Source: an uncultured Amylibacter sp. (GTDB lineage: Bacteria; Pseudomonadota; Alphaproteobacteria; Rhodobacterales; Rhodobacteraceae). Taken from it: a stretch of 64,000 bases of DNA. The notes beneath the pieces were generated by a model that was given only the letters and a program-made list of their open reading frames with translations, did no database searches and was not told where the DNA came from. The position numbers were made by a program, and so were the translations under genes. Shown piece after piece: positions 1 to 8,150 of the stretch. The DNA lies in contig CANMGS010000001.1 in NCBI GenBank assembly GCA_947497475.1, forward strand, positions 496,001-560,000. The letters run 5' to 3'. The stretch's first letter is position 1, and every line of letters begins with the position of its first letter.

Positions 1-1439
1 TGATCACACCAACTGGATTTCGTGAATATGATGCACGTTGGAAATATCCTGATGATGTAAATCTACTAGGTATTACAGCGCTAGGCCTAGGCCTTGGAAC
101 ACAAATGCACGAAAATGGTATCGAACCTGTAATTGCGGTTGGAAATGATTATCGCGATTATTCGTTATCCATTAAAAACGCTCTAATGCTTGGACTTATG
201 CAAGCTGGCATTCATGTCAAAGATATTGGCCCTGCTGTGTCGCCTATGGCTTACTTTAGCCAATTCCACTTAAACGCTCCTGCCGTAGCTATGGTTACAG
301 CATCTCATAACCCAAACGGTTGGACTGGTGTTAAAATGGGGTTTGAACGCCCTCTAACACATGGCCCCGATGAAATGGGTCGTTTACGTGATATCGTATT
401 GAACGGCGAAGGTGTTGCACGTGATGGCGGGAAATACGAATTCGTAGACGGCGTTAAAGAAGCATATATTGACGATCTATGTGGTGGCTTCAAAATGTCT
501 CGTAAATTGCGCATTGTTTGCGCAACAGGCAATGGCACCGCATCCGAGTTTGCGCCAGAAGTTTTAAAACGCATTGGTGTAGAGGTCATCCCATCACACA
601 ATGAGCTAGATTACACATTCCCGCATTACAATCCAAACCCAGAAGCGATGGAAATGCTGCATGATATGGCGGCATCGGTCAAAGAAAGCGGTGCTGATCT
701 GGCACTTGGTTTTGATGGTGACGGTGATCGTTGCGGCGTCGTTGATAATGACGGTGACGAAATTTTTGCTGATAAAGTTGGGGTCATTATGGCCCGTGAC
801 TTATCCAAGATTTACCCAAACTCTACATTTGTAGCAGATGTAAAATCCACTGGCCTTTTCGCCAGTGACCCTGAATTGCAAAAGAACGGTGTAAAAGCTG
901 ATTATTGGAAAACTGGGCACAGCCATATGAAGCGCCGTGTCAAAGAAATTGGCGCACTGGCTGGTTTCGAAAAGTCTGGGCATTACTTTTTGGCGGAGCC
1001 TGTAGGCCGCGGATATGATTGCGGTATGCGTGTTGCTGTTGAGATGTGTAAGCTTTTGGACCGCAACCCTGATATGTCTATGGCTGACCTTAAAAACGCC
1101 CTACCCGTCACATATGCAACACCAACAATGTCGCCGTTTTGCCCTGATCTAGAAAAATACGATGTGCTGGAACGTTTGGTTGCAAAACTCGTTGCAAAAC
1201 ACGAAGCAGGTGAGAAAATTGCAGGACGTAGTATTGCACAGGTTGTGACTGTGAATGGAGCACGCGTAATTCTTGATAACGGTGCTTGGGGGTTAGTTCG
1301 CGCTTCTTCCAATACACCAAATCTGGTTGTTGTTTGTGAAAGCCCTGAATCAGAAGCTGAAATGCGTGCAATCTTTGCAGATGTAGATGCCGTAATACGC
1401 ACTGAACCATCTGTTGGAGAGTATGACCAGACCATTTAA
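1..1439 (+). CDS. Phosphomannomutase/phosphoglucomutase, 5' end outside window
   Basis: The reading frame is open from the first bases of the window (codons from base 3), so the true start lies upstream; 478 residues are visible of an expected 490-500. The first visible residues, GFREYDARWKYP, match the N-terminal substrate loop of alpha-D-phosphohexomutases. The phosphoserine loop TASHNPNGW is at about bases 297-323 and the metal-binding loop DGDGDRCG at about 714-737. The sugar-specificity loop EKSGHYF and the C-terminal phosphate loop RASSNTPN are also present. The family interconverts hexose 1- and 6-phosphates in the cytoplasm for surface polysaccharide precursors. Sequence alone does not separate mannose from glucose preference. 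A hairpin terminator follows, so it is the last gene of its transcript. Confidence 0.93.
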   Translation, partial: ITPTGFREYDARWKYPDDVNLLGITALGLGLGTQMHENGIEPVIAVGNDYRDYSLSIKNALMLGLMQAGIHVKDIGPAVSPMAYFSQFHLNAPAVAMVTASHNPNGWTGVKMGFERPLTHGPDEMGRLRDIVLNGEGVARDGGKYEFVDGVKEAYIDDLCGGFKMSRKLRIVCATGNGTASEFAPEVLKRIGVEVIPSHNELDYTFPHYNPNPEAMEMLHDMAASVKESGADLALGFDGDGDRCGVVDNDGDEIFADKVGVIMARDLSKIYPNSTFVADVKSTGLFASDPELQKNGVKADYWKTGHSHMKRRVKEIGALAGFEKSGHYFLAEPVGRGYDCGMRVAVEMCKLLDRNPDMSMADLKNALPVTYATPTMSPFCPDLEKYDVLERLVAKLVAKHEAGEKIAGRSIAQVVTVNGARVILDNGAWGLVRASSNTPNLVVVCESPESEAEMRAIFADVDAVIRTEPSVGEYDQTI

Positions 1440-1482
1440 AGGTCTTGAATTCCTTATAAATCACCCTATTTAAAACACTATG

Positions 1483-1512
1483 CACCGCGCCTAAAAAGCG
1501 CGGTGTAATTTT
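1483..1512 (+). terminator. Intrinsic terminator after the phosphohexomutase gene
   Basis: CACCGCGC (1483-1490) pairs perfectly with GCGCGGTG (1498-1505) around a CTAAAAA loop, followed by the short T-rich tail TAATTTTGTG. It lies between the stop codon and the next start, so it should separate the two transcripts. Confidence 0.7.
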
Positions 1513-1546
1513 GTGTTTGATACATCGATATAATGGAGCCTAATAC

Positions 1547-2320
1547 ATGCTATCCCGCCTAACCCGATTGATAGAAAGCAATGCTTTTCGCAATTTTATT
1601 TTAGGCATCATTATTTTCAACGCATTGTTATTGGGCTTAGAGACGTCTTCATCCATTATGGCCGAATTTGGTGGGCTGATTACCTTTTTAGACGCCGTTT
1701 GTTTGGCAATCTTTTGCATTGAAATTATTGCAAAGTTAGTCGTTCACAGATTTCAGTTTTTCCGCAGTGGTTGGAATATCTTCGACTTTGTTATCGTAGG
1801 TGTTGCACTGGTTCCAGCAGGACAATCTATATCTGTTCTACGTGCCTTACGTGTTTTACGTGTCTTTCGTGTACTTTCATCGGCTCCACGTCTACGGCGC
1901 GTTGTTGAGGGGTTTGTCTCAGCGCTGCCTGGTATGGGATCTGTCTTTTTACTAATGGCAATTATTTTTTACATCAGCTCTGTAATATCCACGAAACTGT
2001 TTGGTGCAGCTTTCCCAGAATGGTTTGGCGATTTGGGGTTGTCTGCATATTCACTGTTCCAAATCATGACACTTGAAAGCTGGTCGATGGGAATCGTGCG
2101 TCCAGTAATGGAAGTATATCCATTGGCTTGGGCATTCTTCATACCATTCATTCTTGCCACAACATTCGCTGTGGTTAACCTATTGGTCGGTTTGATCGTG
2201 AACTCCATGCAAGATGCCCACTCCGAAGAGGACAATGCCAAAACGGAAGATTATCGTGATGCGGTTTTAGAGCGTTTGGCTGTCATGGAGCAGAAATTGG
2301 ATAGCTTGAAAAAAGATTAA
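1547..2320 (+). CDS. Bacterial voltage-gated sodium channel (NaChBac/BacNav family)
   Basis: A 257-residue six-transmembrane protein. S1-S3 fall at roughly residues 14-32, 43-66 and 77-91. The S4 voltage sensor carries four arginines at three-residue spacing (R99, R102, R105, R108). S5 is at about 128-150, and the pore loop holds the selectivity filter TLESWSM at 175-181, the BacNav signature of sodium-selective homotetrameric channels (potassium channels have TVGYG). S6 is at about 195-221, and the C-terminus (about 236-256) looks like the tetramerising coiled coil of the family. The start has GGAG at a good distance. Expected location is the inner membrane, with a role in sodium-dependent motility or pH and ion homeostasis by analogy. 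The stop codon overlaps that of the convergent downstream gene (TTAA). Confidence 0.93.
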   Translation: MLSRLTRLIESNAFRNFILGIIIFNALLLGLETSSSIMAEFGGLITFLDAVCLAIFCIEIIAKLVVHRFQFFRSGWNIFDFVIVGVALVPAGQSISVLRALRVLRVFRVLSSAPRLRRVVEGFVSALPGMGSVFLLMAIIFYISSVISTKLFGAAFPEWFGDLGLSAYSLFQIMTLESWSMGIVRPVMEVYPLAWAFFIPFILATTFAVVNLLVGLIVNSMQDAHSEEDNAKTEDYRDAVLERLAVMEQKLDSLKKD

Positions 2321-3492
2321 ACAACCTGCCCCGCGGCCCAGCCAGATGACCATGCCCATTGGAAATTATACCCACCAAGCCAACCGGTCACATCAACCAC
2401 TTCGCCGATGAAATACAGCCCTTGAACGGAATTCACTTCCATTGTTTTCGCGTTCAATTCCTTTGTATCAACGCCACCCAATGTGACCTCTGCTGTACGG
2501 TATCCTTCGGATCCTACAGGTTTGATTTGCCAGTTATGAATGGCATCATCCAATTCCATTAAACGCTTGTCCGATTGGTCAGCAAGGTTTCCTTTGATGC
2601 CGATATTTGAAACCACGAATTGCGCTAATGCTTTGGGTAAATGATCTGCCAATGCGGTTTGTACTGCTATGCGCCCGTATTCTGATCGTTTCTTTTGTAA
2701 AGCCGCTAAGATTGGTTCCGAAAATGCAAGGTCAACACTCAGCGTGTCGCCCTCTTTCCAATAGGATGAAATCTGCAGGATTGAAGGCCCTGACAAACCG
2801 CGGTGGGTAAACAGTAAACCTTCTTCAAAACTGGTCCTACCATGTTTCACAGAAGCATATACTGACGTTCCTGACATTGCCGCAATCGGACCAAGGTCTT
2901 GTTCTGCAAAAGTCAGTGGCACCAAAGCTGGGCGCGTTTCAATAATGTTTAACCCAAAGTGTTTTGCGATCTCATACCCCAAGCCTGTGGCACCCATTTT
3001 AGGAATGGATTTACCACCACATGCCACGACAAGGCTCTCGCAATTTACAATGGCGCCCGAGAGCTTGACTATATATTGGTCTTGCTTCTGGACATCTAAA
3101 AAATCCGTTTCCAAAACAAGTTCAACATCTGCATCCTGCAAATGACCCAACAACATTTCGATAACTTGCGTAGATTTACCGTTGCAAAATAACTGACCTA
3201 ATGTCTTTTCATGATATTCAATACCAGCTTGAATAACCATATCAATAAAGTCCCATTGGGTAAAACGAGATAGGGCTGATAAAGCAAAGCGTGGATTTTG
3301 CGACAGGAATTTTTCACGACTGATATTTAGGTTCGTAAAATTACATCGCCCTCCACCAGAGATTCGGATTTTCTCCCCTACAGATTTGGCATGATCGACC
3401 AGCAACACGGAACGCCCTCTGCGCCCCGCTTCAATCGCGCACATCATCCCAGCCGCGCCTGCGCCAATTATAACAACATCATAATATTCCAT
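2317..3492 (-). CDS. BaiN/HI0933-like NAD(P)/FAD-dependent oxidoreductase
   Basis: A 391-residue flavoprotein. The dinucleotide-binding motif GAGAAG is at residues 10-15, and the family motif SGGGRCNFTN at 45-54. GGKSIPKMGATG lies mid-protein, and the C-terminal motif GGYNFQWAWSSG completes the FAD site. These match the HI0933/YhiN/BaiN family (TIGR00275-type flavoproteins), whose physiological substrate in most bacteria is unknown. I start it at the ATG before EYYDVVIIGAG, because FAD proteins of this family begin just before the first beta strand; the frame stays open to 3543 but those residues look non-coding. It is a single gene, convergent with the sodium channel. Confidence 0.88.
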   Translation of the reverse strand: MEYYDVVIIGAGAAGMMCAIEAGRRGRSVLLVDHAKSVGEKIRISGGGRCNFTNLNISREKFLSQNPRFALSALSRFTQWDFIDMVIQAGIEYHEKTLGQLFCNGKSTQVIEMLLGHLQDADVELVLETDFLDVQKQDQYIVKLSGAIVNCESLVVACGGKSIPKMGATGLGYEIAKHFGLNIIETRPALVPLTFAEQDLGPIAAMSGTSVYASVKHGRTSFEEGLLFTHRGLSGPSILQISSYWKEGDTLSVDLAFSEPILAALQKKRSEYGRIAVQTALADHLPKALAQFVVSNIGIKGNLADQSDKRLMELDDAIHNWQIKPVGSEGYRTAEVTLGGVDTKELNAKTMEVNSVQGLYFIGEVVDVTGWLGGYNFQWAWSSGWAAGQVV

Positions 3493-3590
3493 GGTTTCGC
3501 TTACGGTGAATAATCTTTTCACACAAGCGGGCAATTTACACAATTTTTGACTTGCGGACTCATCTTTCTCGGCGTAAACAGCGCCTCAGT

Positions 3591-3665
3591 TGGGTCGTAG
3601 CATAATGGTAATGCACCGCTTTTTGGTAGCGTAGAGTGTAGGTTCGAGTCCTACCGACCCAGCCA
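3591..3665 (+). tRNA. tRNA-Gln (anticodon UUG), CCA encoded
   Basis: The sequence folds by hand into a full cloverleaf. The acceptor stem TGGGTCG (3591-3597) pairs with CGACCCA (3655-3661). The D arm is GCAT-AATGGTA-ATGC. The anticodon loop TTTTGGT has TTG at positions 34-36. The T arm is GTAGG-TTCGAGT-CCTAC, the discriminator is G73, and CCA (3663-3665) is encoded. U1-A72 and G73 fit known glutamine identity elements. One oddity is a C27-U43 mismatch at the top of the anticodon stem. No integrase or duplicated 3' end is seen nearby. Confidence 0.93.
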
Positions 3666-3714
3666 CATTATCATACTTTGAAGAATATAACCAAAGGTTT
3701 AGCCTTAATTGAGA

Positions 3715-4050
3715 TCAGTCAAAATATTGTTCACGATCCATTAAGTAATGCCATAATTCCACTTTATCATAAAATCGCTCATATAGTTCTGGTAGCAATT
3801 CTTTTGCTGCGTGCCGCGCAGGACTTGTGACACCTTTATGCATTGCATCACGGTCAGCATATGTAATCGCAAGGATCAATGGGATTGTCGGCCCATCAGG
3901 ATCTTGATCCATACCATAAAGCACTCGTACTTCTTCGGCACAAGCAAACTTGCGCCATAAAGGCGTTAGATGTTCGGATACCCACTCACGCATTGCTTGT
4001 TCTTGGCCTTCTTTGATCTTCCCACCGAAGATTGCATAACGTGTAATCAT
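3715..4050 (-). CDS. Small protein, probable dimeric alpha-beta barrel fold
   Basis: A 111-residue cytoplasmic protein, last gene of the seven-gene operon. The start is fixed by GAGGTGG seven bases upstream of ATG, one base after the stop of the TPP-enzyme gene. It has no signal peptide or membrane segment. The pattern of short beta strands (RYAIFGGKI, IPLILAITYA) alternating with charged helices, plus the length of about 100 residues, suggests a dimeric alpha-beta barrel like EthD or ABM proteins. I do not recognise the exact family. Its position implies a role with the operon's pathway, perhaps as a small isomerase, lyase or accessory subunit, but this is inference only. Confidence 0.6.
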   Translation of the reverse strand: MITRYAIFGGKIKEGQEQAMREWVSEHLTPLWRKFACAEEVRVLYGMDQDPDGPTIPLILAITYADRDAMHKGVTSPARHAAKELLPELYERFYDKVELWHYLMDREQYFD

Positions 4051-4051
4051 C

Positions 4052-5740
4052 TTATCCACCTCTATGTTTAAAACTGTCACGCCTAAATGAGTAAAGTGCA
4101 TTAGGATCGACTGAAACATCAATGACGGCAGGTTTCCCACACACAAGTGCTGCTTCGATTGCTGGCGCAACTTCTGATAATGTTTCCGCTTTATATCCTT
4201 TTGCGCCATATAATTCAGCAAGCTTATCAAAAGATGGGCTACTAATATCTGCGCCAATATATCGACCATTAAAGAAATCACGTTGATAGGCTTTTTCAGC
4301 CCCCCAGCACTTATTATTCATTACCACAGTTACTGTATTGATATTATGATCAACTGCCGTACTCAATTCGCTGACAGTCATGCCAAAGCCACCATCCCCC
4401 ATCAAACTAACGACAGGCCGCTCTGGTTGCGCACATTTCACACCAAGTCCGCATGCAAATGAAAATCCAACAAGGCCAAAGTCAAGCGGTGTAAATAAGC
4501 TTTTGGGTGTCCAGTAATTTAATGCATCCGTTGCTTGTAGACATAAAGTTCCGGCATCCATCGTAATCGCGGCATCTTTTGGCAAAACCTTGCGTAAAGC
4601 TTTGAATAAACCAGAGGGCTGCATAGGATTAGTTTCAATTGCATCTACATCACGCTTGGCAAGGTATGCTTTGCGCTCTTCTTGGAATGCTGCTGTCCAA
4701 ACATTTGCTTTGGTACGATCACCAAGTTGTCTTAAAGCTTTAGTTAGCTGACTTGCAACTGTCGGGGCATCTGCCCAAATTCCCAATTCAACGGGGAAAA
4801 AACGGCCAATTGCGGTTGGCTCCAATTCAATCTGTATGATCTTAGCATCCTGGTTGATATTATCGTATGTGTAAAAGGTTGCATTGAAGCCTAATCGCGT
4901 TCCAAGAGCTAGAATAACATCAGCCTCTTTAACTAATCTAGACGCGACGATATTTCCACGAGGGCCCATTTGACCAGCATTCAATGGGTGCCCAAATGGA
5001 ATTGCATCCCCATGACCAGGGGAAGTAACAATAGGGCAATTTAGCTGTTCTGCTAAGGCTAATGTAGCTTCATGACCACCAGTGTTTTTAATACCTCCAC
5101 CTGCAATTATGACTGGTTGTTTAGCGCTCGTAAGCAGCTGCACAGCCTGTGCGATATGATCAGGGTGACCTGCGGGTATTGATGTGTTTCTATATTTCTT
5201 TGGTGCTTGCAAAGGTTCAAAATCAGCCTGTGAAGCTAATACATCACGTGGTAAATTTAATTGCACAGGCCCTTTGCGTGGCGTCAAAGCCGTGCGGAAA
5301 GCTTCCCGAAAAAGTTCAGGCACACGATCAACACTGGGTGCTGTCCAAGTTTTTTTCGTTACTGGAGTGAAAAGTGATTGCTGATCCACCTCTTGAAACG
5401 CATCACGGTAAACATGGCCAGATGACAAAGCCCCAGCAATAGATACAACTGGCGAAAACGCCGCCATTGCTTGGCTAAGTCCTGTTACAAGGTTAGTTGC
5501 ACCTGGCCCATTTTGACCTGCTAATATTACACCTGCTTTTCCTGATGCGCGTGCAAATCCATCTGCCATATGCGCACCCGTACGTTCGTCATGTACGCCA
5601 ATAAAATTGATATCATTAGCATCGTATAACGCATCAAACATCTCCATAGTTGCAGAGCCTATCAAACCAAAAACATGACTTGTTTTTTCGACTTTCAAGG
5701 CTTCTACCGCGGCTTGACCACCGCTCATTTTAATTGTCAT
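4052..5740 (-). CDS. Thiamine-diphosphate enzyme, sulfoacetaldehyde acetyltransferase (Xsc)-like
   Basis: A 562-residue three-domain TPP enzyme. The N-terminal domain carries the conserved catalytic glutamate (E52) in HDERTGAHMADGFARASG and a GQNGPGATN loop. The C-terminal domain has the TPP motif starting GDGGF at about 448 and ending NN at 475-476. It continues WGAEKAYQRDFFNGRYIG, which resembles the WGAEK-x-x-Q region I associate with sulfoacetaldehyde acetyltransferases more than with acetolactate synthase. No ilvN-type small subunit and no phosphotransacetylase gene adjoin it, so neither acetolactate synthesis nor classical taurine degradation fits. It is co-translated with the hydrolase upstream (11-base overlap). 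Its substrate is likely a keto acid or aldehyde made by the rest of the operon; this is an inference. Confidence 0.8.
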   Translation of the reverse strand: MTIKMSGGQAAVEALKVEKTSHVFGLIGSATMEMFDALYDANDINFIGVHDERTGAHMADGFARASGKAGVILAGQNGPGATNLVTGLSQAMAAFSPVVSIAGALSSGHVYRDAFQEVDQQSLFTPVTKKTWTAPSVDRVPELFREAFRTALTPRKGPVQLNLPRDVLASQADFEPLQAPKKYRNTSIPAGHPDHIAQAVQLLTSAKQPVIIAGGGIKNTGGHEATLALAEQLNCPIVTSPGHGDAIPFGHPLNAGQMGPRGNIVASRLVKEADVILALGTRLGFNATFYTYDNINQDAKIIQIELEPTAIGRFFPVELGIWADAPTVASQLTKALRQLGDRTKANVWTAAFQEERKAYLAKRDVDAIETNPMQPSGLFKALRKVLPKDAAITMDAGTLCLQATDALNYWTPKSLFTPLDFGLVGFSFACGLGVKCAQPERPVVSLMGDGGFGMTVSELSTAVDHNINTVTVVMNNKCWGAEKAYQRDFFNGRYIGADISSPSFDKLAELYGAKGYKAETLSEVAPAIEAALVCGKPAVIDVSVDPNALYSFRRDSFKHRGG

Positions 5741-6527
5741 TCTCTACTCCTTGTAGAAATTTGAGAATAGGCTTTGTGAAACTGCTAGGAGTTTCCATTA
5801 GTCCTAAGTGCTGAAGCTTTGGAATGATCTGTAATTTCGCATTCGGGATTTCTGCAGCTATATCTTCAGCCATACTAGGTGTACTGCCTGTATCATTTTC
5901 ACAAGTCATGATAAAACTAGGTGCCACAATAGCAGGATCAGGCGAAATTAATTCGCGAACACCATGAGCTAAGACCCATGCTGTTTGAGCATAACTTTCA
6001 GCATCAACTTTCTCACGCCATTTGCGAACCAAATGTGGCCCTGAGCCAGTTAAAAGATAGTCTGGAGTAAACCAGCGCTTTAAAGCAGCATCAAAAGTTG
6101 AAAATGCGCCTTGTTCGCGAACAGAACGTGCACGAGATTCAACCCTTTCTTGAGCTTCTGATCCACGATTATGCGGGGAATTCAAAATTACGAGAGACGA
6201 TAGTTTATCTGGATAATCTAATGCAAATCTTCGGTTGATCATTCCACCAATAGAAAACCCAATTATATGCGCTTTATCCACACCTAATTCATCTAGTAAA
6301 TTGGCAAGCTGGTCAGAAAAAACAGTCAAAGAAGCCTCCATCGGCGGTGGCGAACTATCACCATGGCCAAAGAGGTCATATGCAATAATTCGATACCCCT
6401 CGAAGCCTTGTAAATGATCATCCCACAAGCCACGACATAAGCCTAGGCCATGGATAAGAACCAAAACAGGCCCTTCTTTCGGTCCTAAATCATCATAGGC
6501 CGTACCCTCTTTTGTTTTCTTAGACAC
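5730..6527 (-). CDS. Alpha/beta hydrolase
   Basis: A 265-residue alpha/beta hydrolase fold protein. It has the oxyanion motif HGLG (26-29), the nucleophile elbow GFSIGG with S92, an acid at D212 (CENDTGSTP) and the catalytic histidine H240 (LQHLGLME). This is a complete Ser-Asp-His triad. There is no signal peptide, so it is cytoplasmic. The start overlaps the end of the DUF1185 gene by 8 bases and its end overlaps the TPP-enzyme start by 11, indicating translational coupling. Enzymes like this (RutD, MhpC, PcaD types) act on ester, amide or C-C bonds; in this operon it probably hydrolyses the monooxygenase product. The substrate is unknown. Confidence 0.88.
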   Translation of the reverse strand: MSKKTKEGTAYDDLGPKEGPVLVLIHGLGLCRGLWDDHLQGFEGYRIIAYDLFGHGDSSPPPMEASLTVFSDQLANLLDELGVDKAHIIGFSIGGMINRRFALDYPDKLSSLVILNSPHNRGSEAQERVESRARSVREQGAFSTFDAALKRWFTPDYLLTGSGPHLVRKWREKVDAESYAQTAWVLAHGVRELISPDPAIVAPSFIMTCENDTGSTPSMAEDIAAEIPNAKLQIIPKLQHLGLMETPSSFTKPILKFLQGVENDN

Positions 6528-7116
6528 CTGCAGGATTGTCCACGTCGTGACCCATTTCTTTTAGGTCTTCGTAACGATCTCCAATACGGTGATTAGGATG
6601 ACCCCCTATAGATGCACCAAGAGCAACTAAAATCTCATCATCGGCAGGTGCATCTGGAACAGTTAAGTGAATGGTTTGATAATGCGACCGCTTCCCTCCA
6701 TCATCTTTGTGCATCAAAGGGATCATCATTGAGCACCCAGCTGCACCACGCGTATTTGAAAATGCCAAATATGATTTGGCATTAATTGCTTCGCGGAATT
6801 GATTGCCGAAATGCAGCGTGTGCGTCATAGCTTGAGCATGCTCAATCTCGCCACCCATACCAACAATCGATGCTTTACCGCAGCCTTCTAATTTATCACC
6901 AGTTACATCTAATAGCATATCTGTAAGCAGTTTACCTAAGCTAGGAGCCACGTCATGAATTTCAGGGCGTAGATTTTCAACGTATCCACGTCCAAACCAT
7001 GGGTTTTTGATAATCGCAATTGCAGCCACTAACTTAGTGGGTTTATCGACAGTCTTCCCACCTTCTTCAAAGGTAGTTTGTACACTTAAAACAGTACGGC
7101 GTATTTCGGCAGGCAT
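6520..7116 (-). CDS. DUF1185 ('amino acid synthesis' family) protein
   Basis: A 198-residue soluble protein matching, from memory, the DUF1185/AA_synth family. It starts MPAEIRRTVLSVQ and contains NPWFGRGYVENL, a GCGKASIVGMGGEIEHAQA stretch, SNTRGAAGCSMMIPLMHK and a C-terminal ALGASIGGHPNHRIGDR. The family name rests on an old annotation and no reaction is established that I know of. The start overlaps the stop of the LLM monooxygenase gene as TAATG, and the end overlaps the hydrolase gene. Conserved histidines and glycine-rich loops suggest an enzyme rather than a structural protein. Its co-occurrence with an LLM monooxygenase and a flavin reductase points to a catabolic step. Confidence 0.82.
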   Translation of the reverse strand: MPAEIRRTVLSVQTTFEEGGKTVDKPTKLVAAIAIIKNPWFGRGYVENLRPEIHDVAPSLGKLLTDMLLDVTGDKLEGCGKASIVGMGGEIEHAQAMTHTLHFGNQFREAINAKSYLAFSNTRGAAGCSMMIPLMHKDDGGKRSHYQTIHLTVPDAPADDEILVALGASIGGHPNHRIGDRYEDLKEMGHDVDNPAGV

Positions 7117-8147
7117 TATGCAAACTCCGGCATGACTTCATTGATAAATAATTCCATGGAGCGCTTCTGCACATCCATATCCAGCCCCATAGAAGCATAG
7201 TAAATGAAGGCATCAACACCCAATGCTTCATAGGCTTTCAGTTTTTCGATCACTTTTTCTGGTGACCCAAACATAAGGTTCTCTTCTAGCATTTTAGGAT
7301 CAACACGAACGTTACCCTCAAGCTCTTCAAACGGTACGCTCTCTGGAAATCCATTGATGACATCCCCTTTTTTCATCATCAAGTTACCGAATTTCCCTAG
7401 AACATTTCGTATTGCTGATACACATTGTGTCCGATCATCTTCGTTACCGTAAACAGCGGTATGGCGCATTAATGCAAATGTACCATTCCAGCCCCCTGCT
7501 TTAGCAATACTCTCATCTAACTGAACTCTATATTTCTCGGCTTCTGACATAGGCATCGTTAATGGCCAACACATGATATTACAGCCATTTTCCACAGCAT
7601 AATCGAATGTAATCGGAGATCTTGCAGCGACCCACATAGGTACTTCATCTTGAAGCGGTTTCGGACAAGATGTTGCCTTAGGGAATTGCCATTTATCACC
7701 ATTATGCTCTACATCACCTTTCCAAAGTTCTTGAACAAGCGGCAGCATCTCTTGCATATATTTATAGCTTTCAGGCTGCGGCAAACCAGGCTTCATACGA
7801 TCAAACTCACGCTGATATGCACCAGAGCCCAACCCCAAATCCAATCGTCCACCTGAGAGCAGATCAACCATCGCTGCTTCACCAGCTAAGTTAATTGGAT
7901 GCCAATATGCAGCGTTAGCTACACCACACCCAAGGCGGATGTTTTCTGTATGGTCTGCCCACCATGTCATGATTTGAAATGGGTTTGGGGCAATTGTCAT
8001 TTCCAAAGCATGATGCTCAGCGGCCCAGGCAATCTCAAATCCAGCCTTATCGGCCATTTTAACCATTTCTAGTGTGTGGTCACGCACAGCAACAATATCG
8101 ATATTGTCGTCCATGCGTTCTAAATTTATAGCAAGATGAAATTTCAT
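7116..8147 (-). CDS. LLM-class flavin-dependent monooxygenase
   Basis: A 343-residue luciferase-like (bacterial bioluminescence/SsuD/RutA superfamily) TIM-barrel protein. Supporting segments are AWAAEHHALE near residue 45, the family signature LSGGRLDLGLGSGAYQREF near 100-120, MWVAARSP in the middle, and a C-terminal FGSPEKVIEKLKAYEALGVD. These enzymes use reduced FMN delivered by a separate reductase to insert oxygen into sulfonates, heterocyclic amides or aldehydes. The reductase is presumably the first gene of this operon. The gene begins 3 bases after the aldehyde dehydrogenase stop and shares its stop codon bases with the DUF1185 start. The substrate cannot be read from the sequence. Confidence 0.9.
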   Translation of the reverse strand: MKFHLAINLERMDDNIDIVAVRDHTLEMVKMADKAGFEIAWAAEHHALEMTIAPNPFQIMTWWADHTENIRLGCGVANAAYWHPINLAGEAAMVDLLSGGRLDLGLGSGAYQREFDRMKPGLPQPESYKYMQEMLPLVQELWKGDVEHNGDKWQFPKATSCPKPLQDEVPMWVAARSPITFDYAVENGCNIMCWPLTMPMSEAEKYRVQLDESIAKAGGWNGTFALMRHTAVYGNEDDRTQCVSAIRNVLGKFGNLMMKKGDVINGFPESVPFEELEGNVRVDPKMLEENLMFGSPEKVIEKLKAYEALGVDAFIYYASMGLDMDVQKRSMELFINEVMPEFA

Positions 8148-8150
8148 GCG

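Noticed and set aside
983-1485. Two long open frames on the minus strand inside the phosphohexomutase gene
   Set aside because: They lie antisense to a gene with all its active-site motifs and have no ribosome-binding site or family resemblance.
3591-3665. tRNA-Gln as an integration site
   Set aside because: No integrase gene and no duplicated tRNA 3' end are visible on either side.
4052-5740. Annotation as acetolactate synthase large subunit
   Set aside because: No small-subunit gene follows, and the C-terminal WGAEK..Q pattern and operon context fit an Xsc-like catabolic enzyme better.
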